A stretch of 64,000 bases of DNA from assembly GCA_038380795.1 (NCBI GenBank), contig CM076276.1, positions 12,538,001 through 12,602,000 on the forward strand. The letters run 5' to 3'. The notes under the pieces were generated by a model. That model did not search any database and was not told the DNA's origin. It saw only the letters and a list, made by a program, of their open reading frames with translations. Positions 1 through 12,900 of the stretch are shown here, piece after piece. A program made the translations under genes and the position numbers. Each line of letters starts with the position of its first letter. The first letter of the stretch is position 1. This DNA comes from Pyrocephalus nanus. Lineage: Eukaryota; Chordata; Aves; Passeriformes; Tyrannidae.

Positions 1-936
1 AGAGCATATTCAATCTTAAATCTTCCCTGTGAAAATAGTGCTTCCATTATTGCTGTCATAAAATAAATTGTTGAAGGCATTTCTTAAAGAATTTCCCCCA
101 AAGCCACTGCAAATGCTTTGCTTTAAGTCCAGTGAAGGATAGATGAGATTCTTTTTTTTTTCTTTTCTTCTTTTTTATCATAATGTTTTATTTGTTACCA
201 CCCTTTCATTTGTACATAGAAGGGTGTTTAAGCTTGTTACAAATAGGAGCTGCAGATTGTCAGTTGTGTGATCTTACTTGTGCTGAAATAAGGAGGTGGG
301 AAATGCATTTATAAAACAAACCCTAATATGAAGCCATACACAAAGATATATTTGTAAATAGAAGGCAGCATTTTATTGTCTCCCATTTCTCTCTCTGTCC
401 TGCTGTTTGACAGTAAACCAGGATCTGCTGGTGAGAATTGGAGCATCTGAAATTGGAGCAGCTCTCTGATCCCGTTGACACAGCCACATCCCAAGCTCAG
501 CTTTCCTCCTTTTTTTTTCTTCTCTCACCAGAGAATTTTGTGTTTCTGTACATTATTATTAACTGACAGTTCTGGTTTATTTAGCATCCAGTTACTGATG
601 TGTGGTTTACTAACTTAATTTGCCTTTATTAATAACATCAAGAGGTAAATACCAAGGTAACATGAAGTACCAAGGCTGTAAGACTTTAAAAGTTGGGTTT
701 TGTCCTCAGGAGAAAGTGAGTCCTCCTGTCTGCTGCAGAAACCCCTGCAGCCACTGCCAGGACCCTCAAAGCTGTTTCCTCCTCCCAAATGCATCCCTGT
801 TTGTAGTTAAAAAGGTGCTTCTCTTCCAGTGCACTAAAGTACATCGTAAAAATATACAGCCTCTTAAAAGGGATTTCCACTGATGAGATATTTTTAAATC
901 TTTTCAAACATGGGCATGTTTTGGGAGAGATTTGAG

Positions 937-1298
937 GTTGTTCAGCCTGGAGAAGGGGAGGCTCTGGGGAGACCTTAGAGCACCTTCCAGTGCCTAAAGG
1001 GGCTCCAAGAGCTGGAGAGGCACTTGGGACAAGGGCATGGAGTGACAGGACAAGGGGGAATGGTTTCCCACTGACAGAGGACAGGGTTAGATGGGATATT
1101 GGGAAGAAATTCTTCCCTGTGAAGGTGGGGAGGCCCTGGCACAGGTTGCCCAGAGAAGCTGTGGCTGCCCCATCCCTGGGAGTGTCCAAGGCCAGGTTGG
1201 AGGAGGCTTGGAGCAATCTGGGCTAGTGGCAGGGATGTGGAACAAGATGGTCTTTAAGGTCTCTCCCCACCCAAATCATTCTGTCATTCTGTGATTCC
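937..1298 (+). repeat. CR1 LINE fragment, 3' end, forward
   Basis: It begins with the CR1 stretch TTCAGCCTGGAGAAGGGGAG, continues through ATGGGATATTGGGAAGAAATTC and the GGCACAGGTTGCCCAGAGAAG block, and ends in a CATTCTGTGATTC-type tail. The copy is 5'-truncated, as usual for CR1. Open frames on both strands here are by-products of the repeat. It is nearly identical to the reverse copy at 2971-3263. Confidence 0.93.
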
Positions 1299-2970
1299 AT
1301 AAAGAGCCCCCAGGCTCTGGGCTCTGGCTGCAGGGAGCTGCTGTACCTGTTCCCTCTCACATCTCTTTGAAGATGACTCTGAAGCCAATAGATTCCACTG
1401 GTAGACCATGGATATTTTTCTCCCTTTTAACTGCTATTGAATAAGATTACACACTCTATCCACTCATATAGCAGATATTAAAGCTATCTGGTGAATTGAA
1501 AAGCCACCTGAGTGTTCTTTAACTAGGATAGCTTGAGGCTATATATTTTTTCATGATACAAGCTCTAATGATGTGCTGGATGATAAGTTTCCAGGCAGAA
1601 AGAAACCCCTCACTGTGCATGGGGGAAGGTCAGGTCAGTGACAGAGACTGAACTTCCAAACTGCTCTTTGTGCACAAGGAGTTGTGAGAAGGGAATTTCA
1701 GAGTGTTGGAGCCGAAATTTGGTCTGCCTTTGAATTTAGCTGCTGAATCACAGGGAGCTGTGTAACTAAACAGTGGTTTAATTTCCTTAAAACTACATGG
1801 GACAACACTAGAAATGTCTTTCTGAAGTAGTCCTAAAATACAAAGTGGGGCTGTAGACCTCAGGAAGTAGAAAAGAGAGGAATTCATCCCCCAAATAACA
1901 CTTGCTGGGTCACCTGCACTTAATGGCCTGTAGAAAAGGAGCAAAATCAGGAAAAAAGGCAGATCTATTATCCCTGTCCCAGTTGTCCGAGCAGAACTGG
2001 TGAGAGACAAGATGGGGTGGCTGTGTCACCATGAACCGTCCCAGCCTTGCTGCTGCTCCTGGGGCACTGCAGTATTTGTTGGCTCCAGAAATACATTTTC
2101 CATTTTTAGATCAACTGTTTTTAGGCCCCTGCCTCTCATTATGCCCAGGAGTAGACCCTAAAAACTCTCCATAAGGTTTTAGAGCTTTTCAACCTGTATT
2201 TTAGAGTCAGTTTTTATCTAATAAAATATATAAATTTCCTCTTTACTGGAGTATCTACACGCAAAGGGGTATAAATCGTCTTGTGGCTGGAGCTGAGTTC
2301 TCCATTAATCTTTCCCCAGGGCTAAAACTAACAGCACTTGCAGTCTGTGTGAAAGTCCTTACAAAGGGGGGAAAAAAAGCTGTTACAAACGTGGCTGTTA
2401 TTTGTTTAAACATTTGGAGACATTTATAGTGTGATGCTAGCTCGGTTTTTTTGCCCTTGCTCCCAGTCTTTTGTTTGTGTGTATTTCAGTGGATCCTTTC
2501 AAACTTGTCAGGCAAGAAAAGTTTTCCTTGTTTAGCAGAGTAAAATTAAGACTGTGAAGGAGTATGATTGTTTTCTATAAATACTTTAGGACGTAAACAT
2601 CACAGAGGGAGAAAGCAGCTCTTTAAGCTAAAGGACAGCTTTGGCAGAAGAACAAATGAAGTGCATTTTACCATGAATACATTTAAGCTGGAAATTAGGA
2701 GTGTTTTTAACAGGTTGAACAGAAAAGCTTTAGGAAATTTTCCAACCAGAAAGTGGTGTTAAAAAACCCTCGATATTTTTATCAGTGTCCCCAGTACATT
2801 CAGAGAAGGGGTTGCATGATGGGGTGTCCCAGAGACAAGGAACTGTGCTGACCCAGGAGTTGCTTTTTCTAGTTCTGTGCTCCAAACACCATTTGCAGGA
2901 AGCTCCATACACATAAAATACCTTCTTGACAATGCTTTCAATAATTAATATATATCTTCCATTTTCAACG

Positions 2971-3263
2971 AATCGTAGACTGACAATGGTGTGGGTTCGA
3001 AGGGACCTTAAAGGTTACCTAATTCTGTCCCCCTGCCATGGGCAGCGACACCTTCCACTAGCCCAGGTTGCTCCAAGCCCCTTCCAACCTGGCCTTGGAC
3101 ACTTCCAGGGATGGGGCAGCCACAGCTTCTCTGGGCAACCTGTGCCAGGGCCTGCCCACCCTCACAGGGAAGAATTTCTTCCCAATATCCCATCTAACCC
3201 TGCCCTCTGTCAGTGGGAAGCCATTCCCCCTTGTCCTGTCCTTCCAGGCCCTTGCCCAAAGCA
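2971..3263 (-). repeat. CR1 LINE fragment, 3' end, reverse
   Basis: This is the reverse complement of the same CR1 subfamily as the 937-1298 copy. It begins with an altered tail (AATCGTAGACTGACAATGG) and includes the reversed GGGCAACCTGTGCCAGG block and GAAGAATTTCTTCCCAATAT. The minus-strand frame MGYWEEILPCEGG recurs in both copies. Confidence 0.92.
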
Positions 3264-3614
3264 AATTCCCAAAGTTCAGTGCATTTTGAAGTGCTTGCTG
3301 AAGTGCAGGATGGACTGGCTCAATCACACACTATTGCAGGCTAATTTCTGGGGGTAACTTTATATTTCAAAGTTAAATGCATCAGAACTTCTGTTGTAAC
3401 ATATAGAGACCCTCACCCAGGCCCAGGAGGGGTGAAGAGAAAATGAGGAGGGCAGAGTTTCAGGCACTGCATAACTCGGGCAAGATGAATTTGTGCCAAG
3501 CATAAACAGTTGTTGAGGAAATCTTTTGTAATTGCTTCTTTACCATATCCCTCCTCATACACTGGGTATTTAATCTGTGATCTGCTTGCTGTAAATTATT
3601 CTGGTGTTTATTTT

Positions 3615-3661
3615 TTTATTCCCTCTTTTTTTCCTTTTTTCTTTTTTTTTTTTTTTTTTTC
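3615..3661. repeat. Pyrimidine-rich low-complexity tract
   Basis: Nearly all T with a few C, ending in a run of 19 T (3642-3660). Confidence 0.85.
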
Positions 3662-4500
3662 AATTTTCCTTGCAGTGGAAATGCATCATGTGTTTGTTCT
3701 GATGTGGACAAAGCTTAGTCACTCTGACAAGAGTGTATTGAGTCAATAAATATAACTGACCTGGATCATTCACTTGCTTTGCTTGCATTGTGTTTTGTAA
3801 ACCTTTTTTCATGACTGGTGTTTTATTCATATGTCGTGATGTCTGATGTCTGGTTCAAAACGAGGGCTGTGTGTATAAGAATTCACTTGCTGTGATAATT
3901 CAAACAATTGGGCTGTTTTCCCTATAAATTTGATCCACAAGTTTTTGTGTTGTTGCTTATTTACTTTTTTAAGTCTGCAGTCTAGTTTCTCAGAATTTAA
4001 GTAAATTATATTAACATTTAATTGCTTAAGGAGTCTTAAGACATCCTTGGGTACTGAAAAGTCATTATGCTCCATACACCAACTCTTTACTATTATTCAG
4101 CTAATTATTTTATAAATACATAACTTTGACTCAAAAAAACTCCATTTGGAGTTTTTATGCTCTTCATCAAACTAAACAAATGTGACCAAGAATCCTCACA
4201 GGAAGGTCTCTGTTATTTTCCTTTACATTTAGAAATCTGAGCAGAGCCCTCTGCAGTTGCACGGCAGCGTTTTATTTCCCTTTTTTGGAAAATGAATAGT
4301 CCTTGCTAGAATCAAAGTGGAAAAGTGAAATTGTAACTTTGATTATCTTAATGCTCTTTTATTGTATCACTCTAATAAGCAGGGAACAAATAGGCATGTT
4401 TTGGGATAGAGGTTTATGATTGAGAACACACTTTTTTCCCAGTATTTGCATAATGCTTCTCTCTGGTGCCCGCAGGTGGTTGTCAGCATTTGCTTTTCTG

Positions 4501-4632
4501 TTGATCAGGCTCCAATTCCTGTTGTGCATCTTTACTCCAAAGGGGAAGGGAAATTAATCTATTATTGATCAGGATCCAATTCCTGTTGCTTGTCTTGTAC
4601 TGGGAAGGGAAAAGGGCATTAATCCATTAGGG
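4501..4632. repeat. Imperfect 64-68-base tandem duplication
   Basis: Unit 1 (4501-4564) and unit 2 (4565-4632) both start TTGATCAGG followed by one variable base and TCCAATTCCTGTTG, and both end with GGGAAGGGAAA..ATTAATC.ATT. The units differ by several substitutions and small indels, so the duplication is old. Confidence 0.85.
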
Positions 4633-7600
4633 GTTGATAATTCAAACCATCTGCAGGTAGGACCTGCAAACAGTGAATGTATTCCATTAGGTAGTTTGTA
4701 AGGTCTTTTCTTTTTTTCTCCCTCGAGCAATCTTCAGATGCTGTGTGATTGCCACTTCTCCTCTTTTCTCATATTCTGTGTTAGACAGAGTTTGCACATT
4801 CTTGATGCCATAATGTTGCACTACATGTAATATTTTTGCTATTTGTATTGAACTCTTATCTCCCATCCTGCTTTTTTTTTTCCTAATCTAGGTATCCATA
4901 ATTTGGTAACATGAAGCTTTGCATGTATCCTGCATAATAATTGCAGAGGCATTTGTACATACTGTGCAAGCCTCAAAGACTGTAGGAAGTTTCTGGTGAA
5001 GGTTTTCTAATCTTTTTCTCCCAGGGGAACTTATAAATGGTTTCAAAGTTCTGTTAAAGTATTCTAATTTCTCCATTAGCTTGAGGGTAGGTGAGCTCTC
5101 CTGTAAAGCATTTTTCTCCCCTAGACAAAATCTGCAAGTAGGTACATTCATTTTTGGACAGTGATTCCTGTGGGATCCTTTCTTCATTGGAAAGTGGATG
5201 TTGGAAAGCAATTGCAGTAGTAAACTTACACTAAGGGTAGGGATAATGAGCCCTAAAACAAGGGTGATCTGGATGATTATTTAGGAATCCTCCCTCCTCC
5301 TGCTCATGGTCTCATTCTTTGGATTAAGGGTCTTCAGAGGGTTGGGATTTATAAGCCTCAAAAATAAAACTTACCGTTTTCCTCAAGTCCAAACCCAAAT
5401 TATTACTTCTTTTCAAGAGATAAACATTTTCTCTCACTTTCTATTGAGTCTAGTTTAACCCCTATCTCTGCCAGATGAATTTGAGTATCCATTGAAGTAA
5501 TATATTTAATATTCTGCACTGAAAATACAGATAAACTTTGCCATAATGTAAAATCTGAGAAAGAGCCTAATGTTTTTACATTTCTGAAGGGGAAAGAACC
5601 TGTTGTGTCTTCAGTCATATAGCCTGAGTAAGATTTCAGTTCTGTTGGGGAAAATTAAGACCCCAAGTGGCTTTGATAAAGTCTGTGATCTTTATAAACT
5701 GTACATTACAATATTTAAAATTCCCTGTACCTTTCATGGCGTAATATGTACAGAGATAAAACCACTGTCTTTCCAGAGATGATAGGGCAGTGTACATATT
5801 TATGGTATTTAAATAACAGATTAGAATTCTCCAGCTCATCAGGATTAAAAAAAATCAGTGTCAAAAAGCACTTGGACAGGGGGAGGGAGGTTCAGTGAGC
5901 TCCAGGGTCAGTGATGTGCAGCCACACACAGCCACAGGTGATGAAAACAAATAGACCATGCAAAAGTTGTTCACTCTTTCTTTTTCTCCCTTCTCTCAGT
6001 TTATATCTGCTTTGTGTGGAAATGGCATATTTGTGAATCCCCACGGTCTGGAGAGGAGTTTATGTTTAGAGGGAGAGGAAAAACCCCAGATCTTCTTTCC
6101 ATTTGCTGTTATTTTGTCTCATTTTTTCTTCCTTTTTTGGCTCTTTTCTTGGGAAAAAAAGTCTAATATGGAGAAGGTAATATCAGTGACAATTTACATT
6201 GATATATTGGGCTGTAAATGGCAGCATTTCACCACCTGCTTCAGGAGCAGCTGGGGTTGGGAACCACTGAAGGACTGGAGGACAAACTCCCTCTGCTCCT
6301 GAGTCCAAACCTTTGGTGTCACCACAGTCTTGTCTCTGAGACTGGTTGGGGTCAGTCCTGAATGTTACTTTGCTTTCTTAGCTGAGAGGAGGGGTTCAGA
6401 AAGCAGATAGAAAGGAAAGAAGACCTCTTCTTTCCAAAAAGGTAGGGTATGTCTGGGAATGGTGGTGCCCAATTAGTGAATTCATCTCACTGTGAACTGT
6501 GCCTTTGTGTTGCTCCCCCTTTTCAGTGTCTGTAATAAATATTTCCTTCAGAAAAGCTGAAACTCAGTCATTACAAAAAGGGGGTACATTGGAAATTGAG
6601 CTGTTCTTAAACAGTGTGAAACATCCATAGGGGACCATGGGATGGCAGGGAAGGGAAATGGCCAGTGATGAATTCAGAGCAGTTGCCTGAGGGAGGGCAG
6701 GAGGAGGAGGAAGAGGTGATGAAAAACCAGAAGGAAACAGCCAAGAGCTAGAAAGCTCAGACAACAAAAAAGTCTGATGAAGTAAAAACGGAACAGTGAA
6801 GAGGAGAAAAAAAAAAAAAATTCAATTGTTTTCTGCAAAGGATTTTCACAGAAAATGTCTGTTTACTAACAATGACATTCTGCATTGGATTTTAGTGTAG
6901 CATCAGTCAAGTAAAATCACTTCCATGCAGTGCATTAGGAGGTTGGAGAAGGATGGAGTGGCTTTATTGACAGGTAGGATGAGAAACCTGGAAAGTCTGA
7001 GTAGTTGTTCACTATCTGATTATTTGCAGTATCTCTCTACCTTCCCCAGCCCGATCTGCTGTGGTTCATCATTACAACAAAATCCCAGTGTTGCTCCTTC
7101 TCTCCATCAGGGTCCTGGCTACTCTGAAACTGGGGATTTCTTACAAAAGCACGAAGTTCTGAAAGGATGGGATGGACAGAAGGGTGCCAAGTTAGAGCCC
7201 TATTGAGATTTTTTTACTCTAAAGTAAAACTGAGTTCCTCCTTTCATGCTTCAGTTTAACCACAAAACAAAGCTCCAAACTGCCCTGGGAACGTCCCTGT
7301 CGAGTTTGATTTGGTAAGATCAGGGCCAGAGTGAATTATGAGTGCTGCAAAGGGAAATTAAAACTATCTTTGACTAACAAATAGGAATGTTTACACTGTC
7401 TCCATACTGTTTAGATAATTATTGGAAATGTTGTTGCTTTCTCTGTATGCTTGTTACATCCACAGCTACCTTTGTAGGTACATTCCTGGGACTCCAAGTG
7501 CTGACCATTTTGATCAGCCCTCTGTATCACATCAGTATTAGTTCACTCACAGTCTTTAGCAGCAGCCTGCTTTTAATAGATACGTTTCAGGGATGAGACC

Positions 7601-9329
7601 AAATGAAAATAAACACATATTTTGTTCTGATTCTTGTTACAGCCAGTAAGAAAGTCAAAGAAATCTTGTGTTTTCCTGGTTTCAGGGGGAGGAATGTGCA
7701 CTTTTATTTCCTCGCTTATCTGCTGGCTGCACACAGGGCCACTCGTGTGTGGTGATGGAGGTTACAACAAAGCTGGATTCTCCTCTTGGGCTGTTTTTTC
7801 TGGGCTGGAGCCATTCTTCAGGGGAGCTGATAAGTCAAATAAGTGGTTTTCTTCTTTTCCAGGTGGAGATAAGAAAAGATTACTGCCAAATTAGTAACCT
7901 GTTTTTTGATCTTTTAGCATTTACTGTTATAAGCCTTCATCTTGGCCAGAAGTAGTGATGAACAGTGATGCTGTAGTTATTTCTTCTCATCAGTAGCAAG
8001 CTACTAATGTGATCAACTCTTATTTTCTGGTGGTTTTTTTTTTTTTTTCAGATTACTGTCTGGAAAATTTCTGGCACGAATGCCTATAAAACCACCATGG
8101 AAATCTTAGAAAATAGATTTGCTACCTGGTGGCATTACATTTCCAGGATTGTTGAGGAGTAGATGTAAAATCTACTAACAGCTTGATTTTTGAGATCCCA
8201 TGGGAGTTGCTTGTAGATCTGTGTCAGGTTGACAGAGCATATTTATGGGAAGAAATAAATATGTGCTTATAGTTTCTGCAGTACTATTCTTGAATGCTTG
8301 ATTTTATTCACAACTGTGGATGGTATTCTTATAATTTTAAAATTCCACACTTCCATCTCCAATAGTAAACTACCTGCTGTCAATTAGAAAAACATCAGAA
8401 GGTGAAAGATTTTTCATTCAGAAATGTGCTAACCTGGTGAACATTTGAGCCCCACTACCCAAGGCTTTGTCTCCCCAACAAGTGAAATCTGATGTGAAAT
8501 GGCTTTTGGAATGCTGGGTATGATCCAAGCAAAGAATCTTCTGTCCATTTTTCTGTTCTTTTGGGAATTATCCTAAACCCTCAGGGTTCCCAGTTTTCCA
8601 TTCTGCTTAATGGGCATGGACTAGCTTCCTTTGCAGAAAGCATTTGATAAACTGGCTTGCTTTTCCATCAGTTTAGTTTTATTTTCATTACCTTTCTCTG
8701 TAATTTGTTTATTGGTTTCTGTATCTTTAGAAAATTTTATTACTCTGTTATTCAAGCTAAAAAATAGCTAATTTTTTCTTTCCCAAATGAGTTGCTTGAA
8801 GCAAAGTACCTATGAATACATGGGTATTTTAATTCACTTACTAAATGTACACAGAGAAAATTTACAAGCTGCCTTTTTACCATTTTTTAAGTGTCTGCTG
8901 ACTGTTGCATAAGCTAAATTATTTACAGTATGAAGCCTCACAAAAGAGTAACAGATTTGGGTTATTTACTTTCCTGATAAGAAAAAGGGATTGAAGTTGC
9001 TGTGATATGCTGCTTTGTTAATTTTATATTTGTTCCCCAGTGTGTAAAATCTTTTTAAAGAACTAACATGAGTATTGGCAGACTCTTTTGAAATGGTATG
9101 GAAGGAGTAAGATTAAACAAAACATGAAAAGGTCTTAAAAATATAAGTCAGCAAGTGTTTGATAAAAATAAAAGTGCTCAACAATAGAAAACCTTTAGGA
9201 TGCTTAATTTATTTGCTCTCTCTTTGAGAATGGCCCCTGCACTCCATCTGGGAGCAGTCCTTGGGAGTTCTGTGTTTTGAGTGATTCCAGGCTGGGTATG
9301 TTGGAACAGTGTGTTTGTGCAGCGTTGGC

Positions 9330-9672
9330 CACTGCAATATAAGGAAGATCTGAAGCCATGAGAGAGTGTCCAAAGGAGGGCAACGAGGATGGGGAAGGGC
9401 CTTGAGGGGCTCTGAGGGCACTTGGTATGTTCAGCTGGAGAAGAGGGGGCTGAGGGGAAACCTCACTGCAGTTGCAGCTTCCTCAGGAGGGGCAGGCCCT
9501 GAGCTCTGCTCTGTGGGGACAGGGACAGCACCCAGGGAATGGCCTGCAGTTGTGTCATCGGGGGAGGTTCAGGTTGGATGTTGGAAAAAGGTTCTTCCCC
9601 AGTGCAGTCGGGCACTGGAACAGTGGTCACAGCACCAAGGCCGACGGAGCTCGAGGCGTGTCTGTGAAACGG
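9330..9672 (+). repeat. CR1 LINE fragment, forward, next to exon 1
   Basis: It contains the CR1 blocks GTCCAAAGGAGGGCAACGAGG, GCTCTGAGGGCACTTGGTAT, GGGGGAGGTTCAGGTTGGAT and GGGCACTGGAACAG. It breaks off before the CR1 tail, about 130 bases before the exon 1 acceptor. The sequence differs from the other copies and looks like another CR1 subfamily. Long open frames on both strands (up to 199 codons, running into exon 1) are by-products. Confidence 0.88.
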
Positions 9673-9803
9673 CCGTGCTGGAGCTCTCCCCTTTGGTGAG
9701 GGGATTAAAATCCGTGGCGAGGCCGAAGAGTGAGATTTGCAGTCTTTGTTACCGCTGTCCCAGGTGTGCAGAGCCCTCACAAGGTGTCTTTGTGCCCGTG
9801 CAG

Positions 9804-9915
9804 GTGCTGCAGACCCCTCTGAGCCCCTGGGTCCCACCATCGTCGTCCGCCCCCACAACACCAGCGTGGTCGCCGGGAGCAGCGAGGCCACTCTGGAGTG
9901 TGTGGCCAACGCCAG
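9804..9915 (+). CDS. SDK1: SDK1 exon 1 of window: first half of Ig3
   Basis: Entered in phase 1 after the acceptor GTGCAG, leaves in phase 2 at donor GTATGG. It encodes about 37 residues: a linker ([10 protein letters not shown]) and the A to C strands of Ig3, including the motif [13 protein letters not shown] with the first disulfide cysteine of the domain. NTS is a potential N-glycosylation site. The exon is GC-rich compared with the flanking intron. A truncated CR1 ends about 130 bases upstream. The preceding exon, which would finish Ig2, is not in the window. Confidence 0.93.
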
Positions 9916-12900
9916 GTATGGAAACACCCCGTGGGGACTGCTTGTCACACACTGTCCTTCACTGAGAAGGGCAGAGGAAGTTATTTTCCTTTTTTATTAA
10001 TTTAGAGATCGAAGCAGAATGCTCGCTCTTCAGTGCGACCTCATGAATAATCTTGTTTGTCCAACATTACTGAATTAAACCTATTGATTTTCCTGGCCAG
10101 ATGAGGGTGTGGGCAGGGGTACTTTGCCACCTGTTCCTCACATGGAAAGGGAAAGAAGTACAGTGGTGTTAAATCAGCAGACATTATCTTAAGGAAAAGG
10201 TTATGGTAAGGGTTAATAACATCTCAGCTGTGTTGCCTGTCAACAGGAAAGGTGATATTGTTGAACAGTCGATGCTGCCTTGTAAATAAATTAGTGAGGA
10301 TCTCCTATGAGGTAATTTATTTCAGGCACTCTCATCTTACAGTGATTATTGCTCAACTGTTCATAATGCACTGTAATATAGAATTCACAGCATTTCTCTA
10401 TGTTTCCATCTAGTTGGCCTTGAATAGCTTTGAATTTCAGTGGAAGCAAATAGTTGAAGTCCTTGGATGATAAGACCAACTGATTCACTTTCCCCTCTGA
10501 GGGCAGAGATGTTCTTGATATGATTAATATTGTTTTGGTAATTGAGTTATAATGAAAGCACTTCCCATGCAGCTGATTCCCATAGCAGTATTTACTCCTT
10601 TTGCTTAGAGAAATCAAATTATTAGCACTTAAGTTCTATTGCCGTATCAATTAGCTGTACTTGCATAATGCCACTTGAGTCGTCTGTAGTCTTGGTGAGT
10701 AGAAGTTATATATGCATTTATTTCTTAATAGTGAATGTTGGGAATAGAGGAAGGCTTTAAGAAGTTTTATAATCTGTAATAATATATTCTTTCTGTGTGT
10801 ATATATATTTTTATACACATATATATACACACACATGCACACACAGAAGGTTATTCAGTAATATATAAGTTTTATTGTTGTATTCTTGTATTTCTTGGCA
10901 GACCTCTTGAGAGACTAAGTGTGACCTGGAAGAGAAATGGAATAAAGATAACCAGTGGCATTAGCAGCTTTGGGAGGCGACTCACTATCACCAACCCAAC
11001 CTCTGCTGATGTGGGGATGTACATCTGTGAAGCAAAACTGAGAGAGAGCACAGAGGAACCAGCAAGAGCCAAAGCCTTCCTTTCTATACTGGGTAAATCT
11101 CAAGGCAGTGGGTTTTTTTTACTCAAACAGGCTCTGGGTTGAGGTATAATAGGAAATAAAATTGATATCTTAATATTTCATTGACCTTACATTTGAACCT
11201 TTCTTCAGAGAACAGAACAAAGGAGGTGAAAGAGGGTTATCTTCCAAATTAATTCAGCTGTTCTTCCCGACTAATATAAATTCATCAAATAGATTTTTTT
11301 AAACACTGATGTGATTCTGAATCCCCTGTGAAACTATACATTTAATGAGAATTTTGAGAAATACAGTAGTAAAATCCTTAATGGGCAGCTTCCATATCTT
11401 GGCTTTCAGATGCATTAAATCCTGATTAACTCCTGGCTTGCTTACACTGAGTTTTCATATGTCAAGTGCCTGCATTTCTGAACGAAGGCTTTTAGGAGCA
11501 CTTCTGTGCCTTGTGTGTTGCAAATGCCAGTCAGGGGCCAAGGATGTTCTTCCCACACAGGCAGGCAGAGAGCCCTGGTGAGGTAACAGGAGGGGGAAGG
11601 AAAGGCCATTAAAGCAGCTCTGTTTGCTGGACCTTTGACTCCAAGGGAAACTTTGCACTTAATACTTTTAAGGGGACATTGCTGTCCTTTCCTGGCCTGT
11701 TTCCACCATCACCTCTGTGTCCAAGTGTTGCTGTAGGAGGGAGGTTGGCATTTGGACGTGGTGGTGACCAGCATGTCATACCCTGCTATCACACTGCAAA
11801 TTCTCACCCTGCACACAGAGAGGAGTCTCCCAGGACTTTTAGGCTAAATGAGATGTTTTAGATTAGGGACATGGAGGTGTTTTAAGCCAGAGCTGATTGT
11901 GTAAAGTCAAGCTTTTGTGTAACAGTGCCAGTAATAACTGTGTGAGTGTCCTGGGGAGATCATTGCTCTGGCAGTGACACAAGTCTGAGCGCTGGTCAGG
12001 ATTCATGCACGTGCACTTCTATAGCAGTGCAGAGGGAATTCAGCCCGTGGTTCTCTACACTCTTTGAGCCTTCTGAAAGTGCAGTTTTAAAGACTGCTGT
12101 AGGGTCTGTATCCTACTAAAGCAATTTGTAGTAGTTCCTGCTAAGTGAGAAAGCAGCTCTTCTCTCTGCAAAGCTCCATTCCAGATTCACTTGTAGTGCT
12201 GTGTGTCTGTTATATTTATTACCTACTGGACAAAGTTTGATTCCAGTCTTTTTCTTTGTCCTCTGTTTCTTAGAATTATTACCTTCCCTTTAAGGAACAG
12301 AGATGGATTTCTCTTATTTATGGGTTTTGTTTAAACTCTTCCTTATTCATAAGATTTTATTGTACCTGGTTTACCTTTGCTGCTCTGCCATCACATCCAG
12401 TCTAATGTAATACTTAAAGCAGCCTCTTGGTTAATGTAAAAGATTCTTAAATACAGCTACAGTAAAACTGAAAAATAATCACTGGGGAATCATATTAAAC
12501 TAGCAGTGCTTTAGTAGCTTACCTGCTCTCTTATTTTTAAATGTTTTATTTATTTCTTATCCAGTTTTAGGAGGCTGTCAGGGAATGGAGTTATGAAAAG
12601 GTCTGTAGATAAGAACAAGCAGATGAAAGAAAGCAGAAACAAATTGGTTACCAATTACTTTTATTTCCTTCTGATGGAACACGACACTTCAGATGCAGGT
12701 GTTTACTCAATGTGTCAGCAAAGCCTGATAGATTTCTTTATTTATGAGTTTCTTGAGCTGCAGGATGGATCTCTAATTCTAAACAGGGAGCCAAATCAAA
12801 GGATTAGTAGTTAATGCATAACTTATATTCAGCTTTAGAATACTTGGATGGATCTGGCCGTCATTTAATTAGCCAAGGGACGGGTTCTAGAGGAGAGTGC

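Larger units (their letters stand above)
1..9803 (+). other. SDK1: Intron upstream of exon 1 (partial)
   Basis: No Ig-coding exon was found here, so the exon completing Ig2 lies further upstream. The stretch holds two CR1 fragments in opposite orientation (937-1298 and 2971-3263), a long pyrimidine tract (3615-3661), an imperfect 64-base tandem duplication (4501-4632), an A run (6807-6820), a T run (8034-8048) and a CR1 next to exon 1 (9330-9672). The rest is unremarkable AT-rich DNA. Assignment to SDK1 is an inference from the open phase of exon 1. Confidence 0.8.

Noticed and set aside
686..1294. Several open frames of 67-176 codons on both strands
   Set aside because: They cover a CR1 copy; the same peptides recur at 3008-3357 in the second CR1.
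1630..2010. 126-codon minus-strand frame
   Set aside because: No recognisable features; consistent with chance.
1..9803. Search for exons of Ig1-Ig2 or a promoter and signal peptide
   Set aside because: No frame with Ig cysteine/tryptophan spacing and fitting splice sites was seen, and no CpG-rich region.
9366..9965. Longest open frame (199 codons, +) and its 161-codon minus-strand partner
   Set aside because: The left part is CR1 repeat and the right part overlaps exon 1 out of its coding frame.
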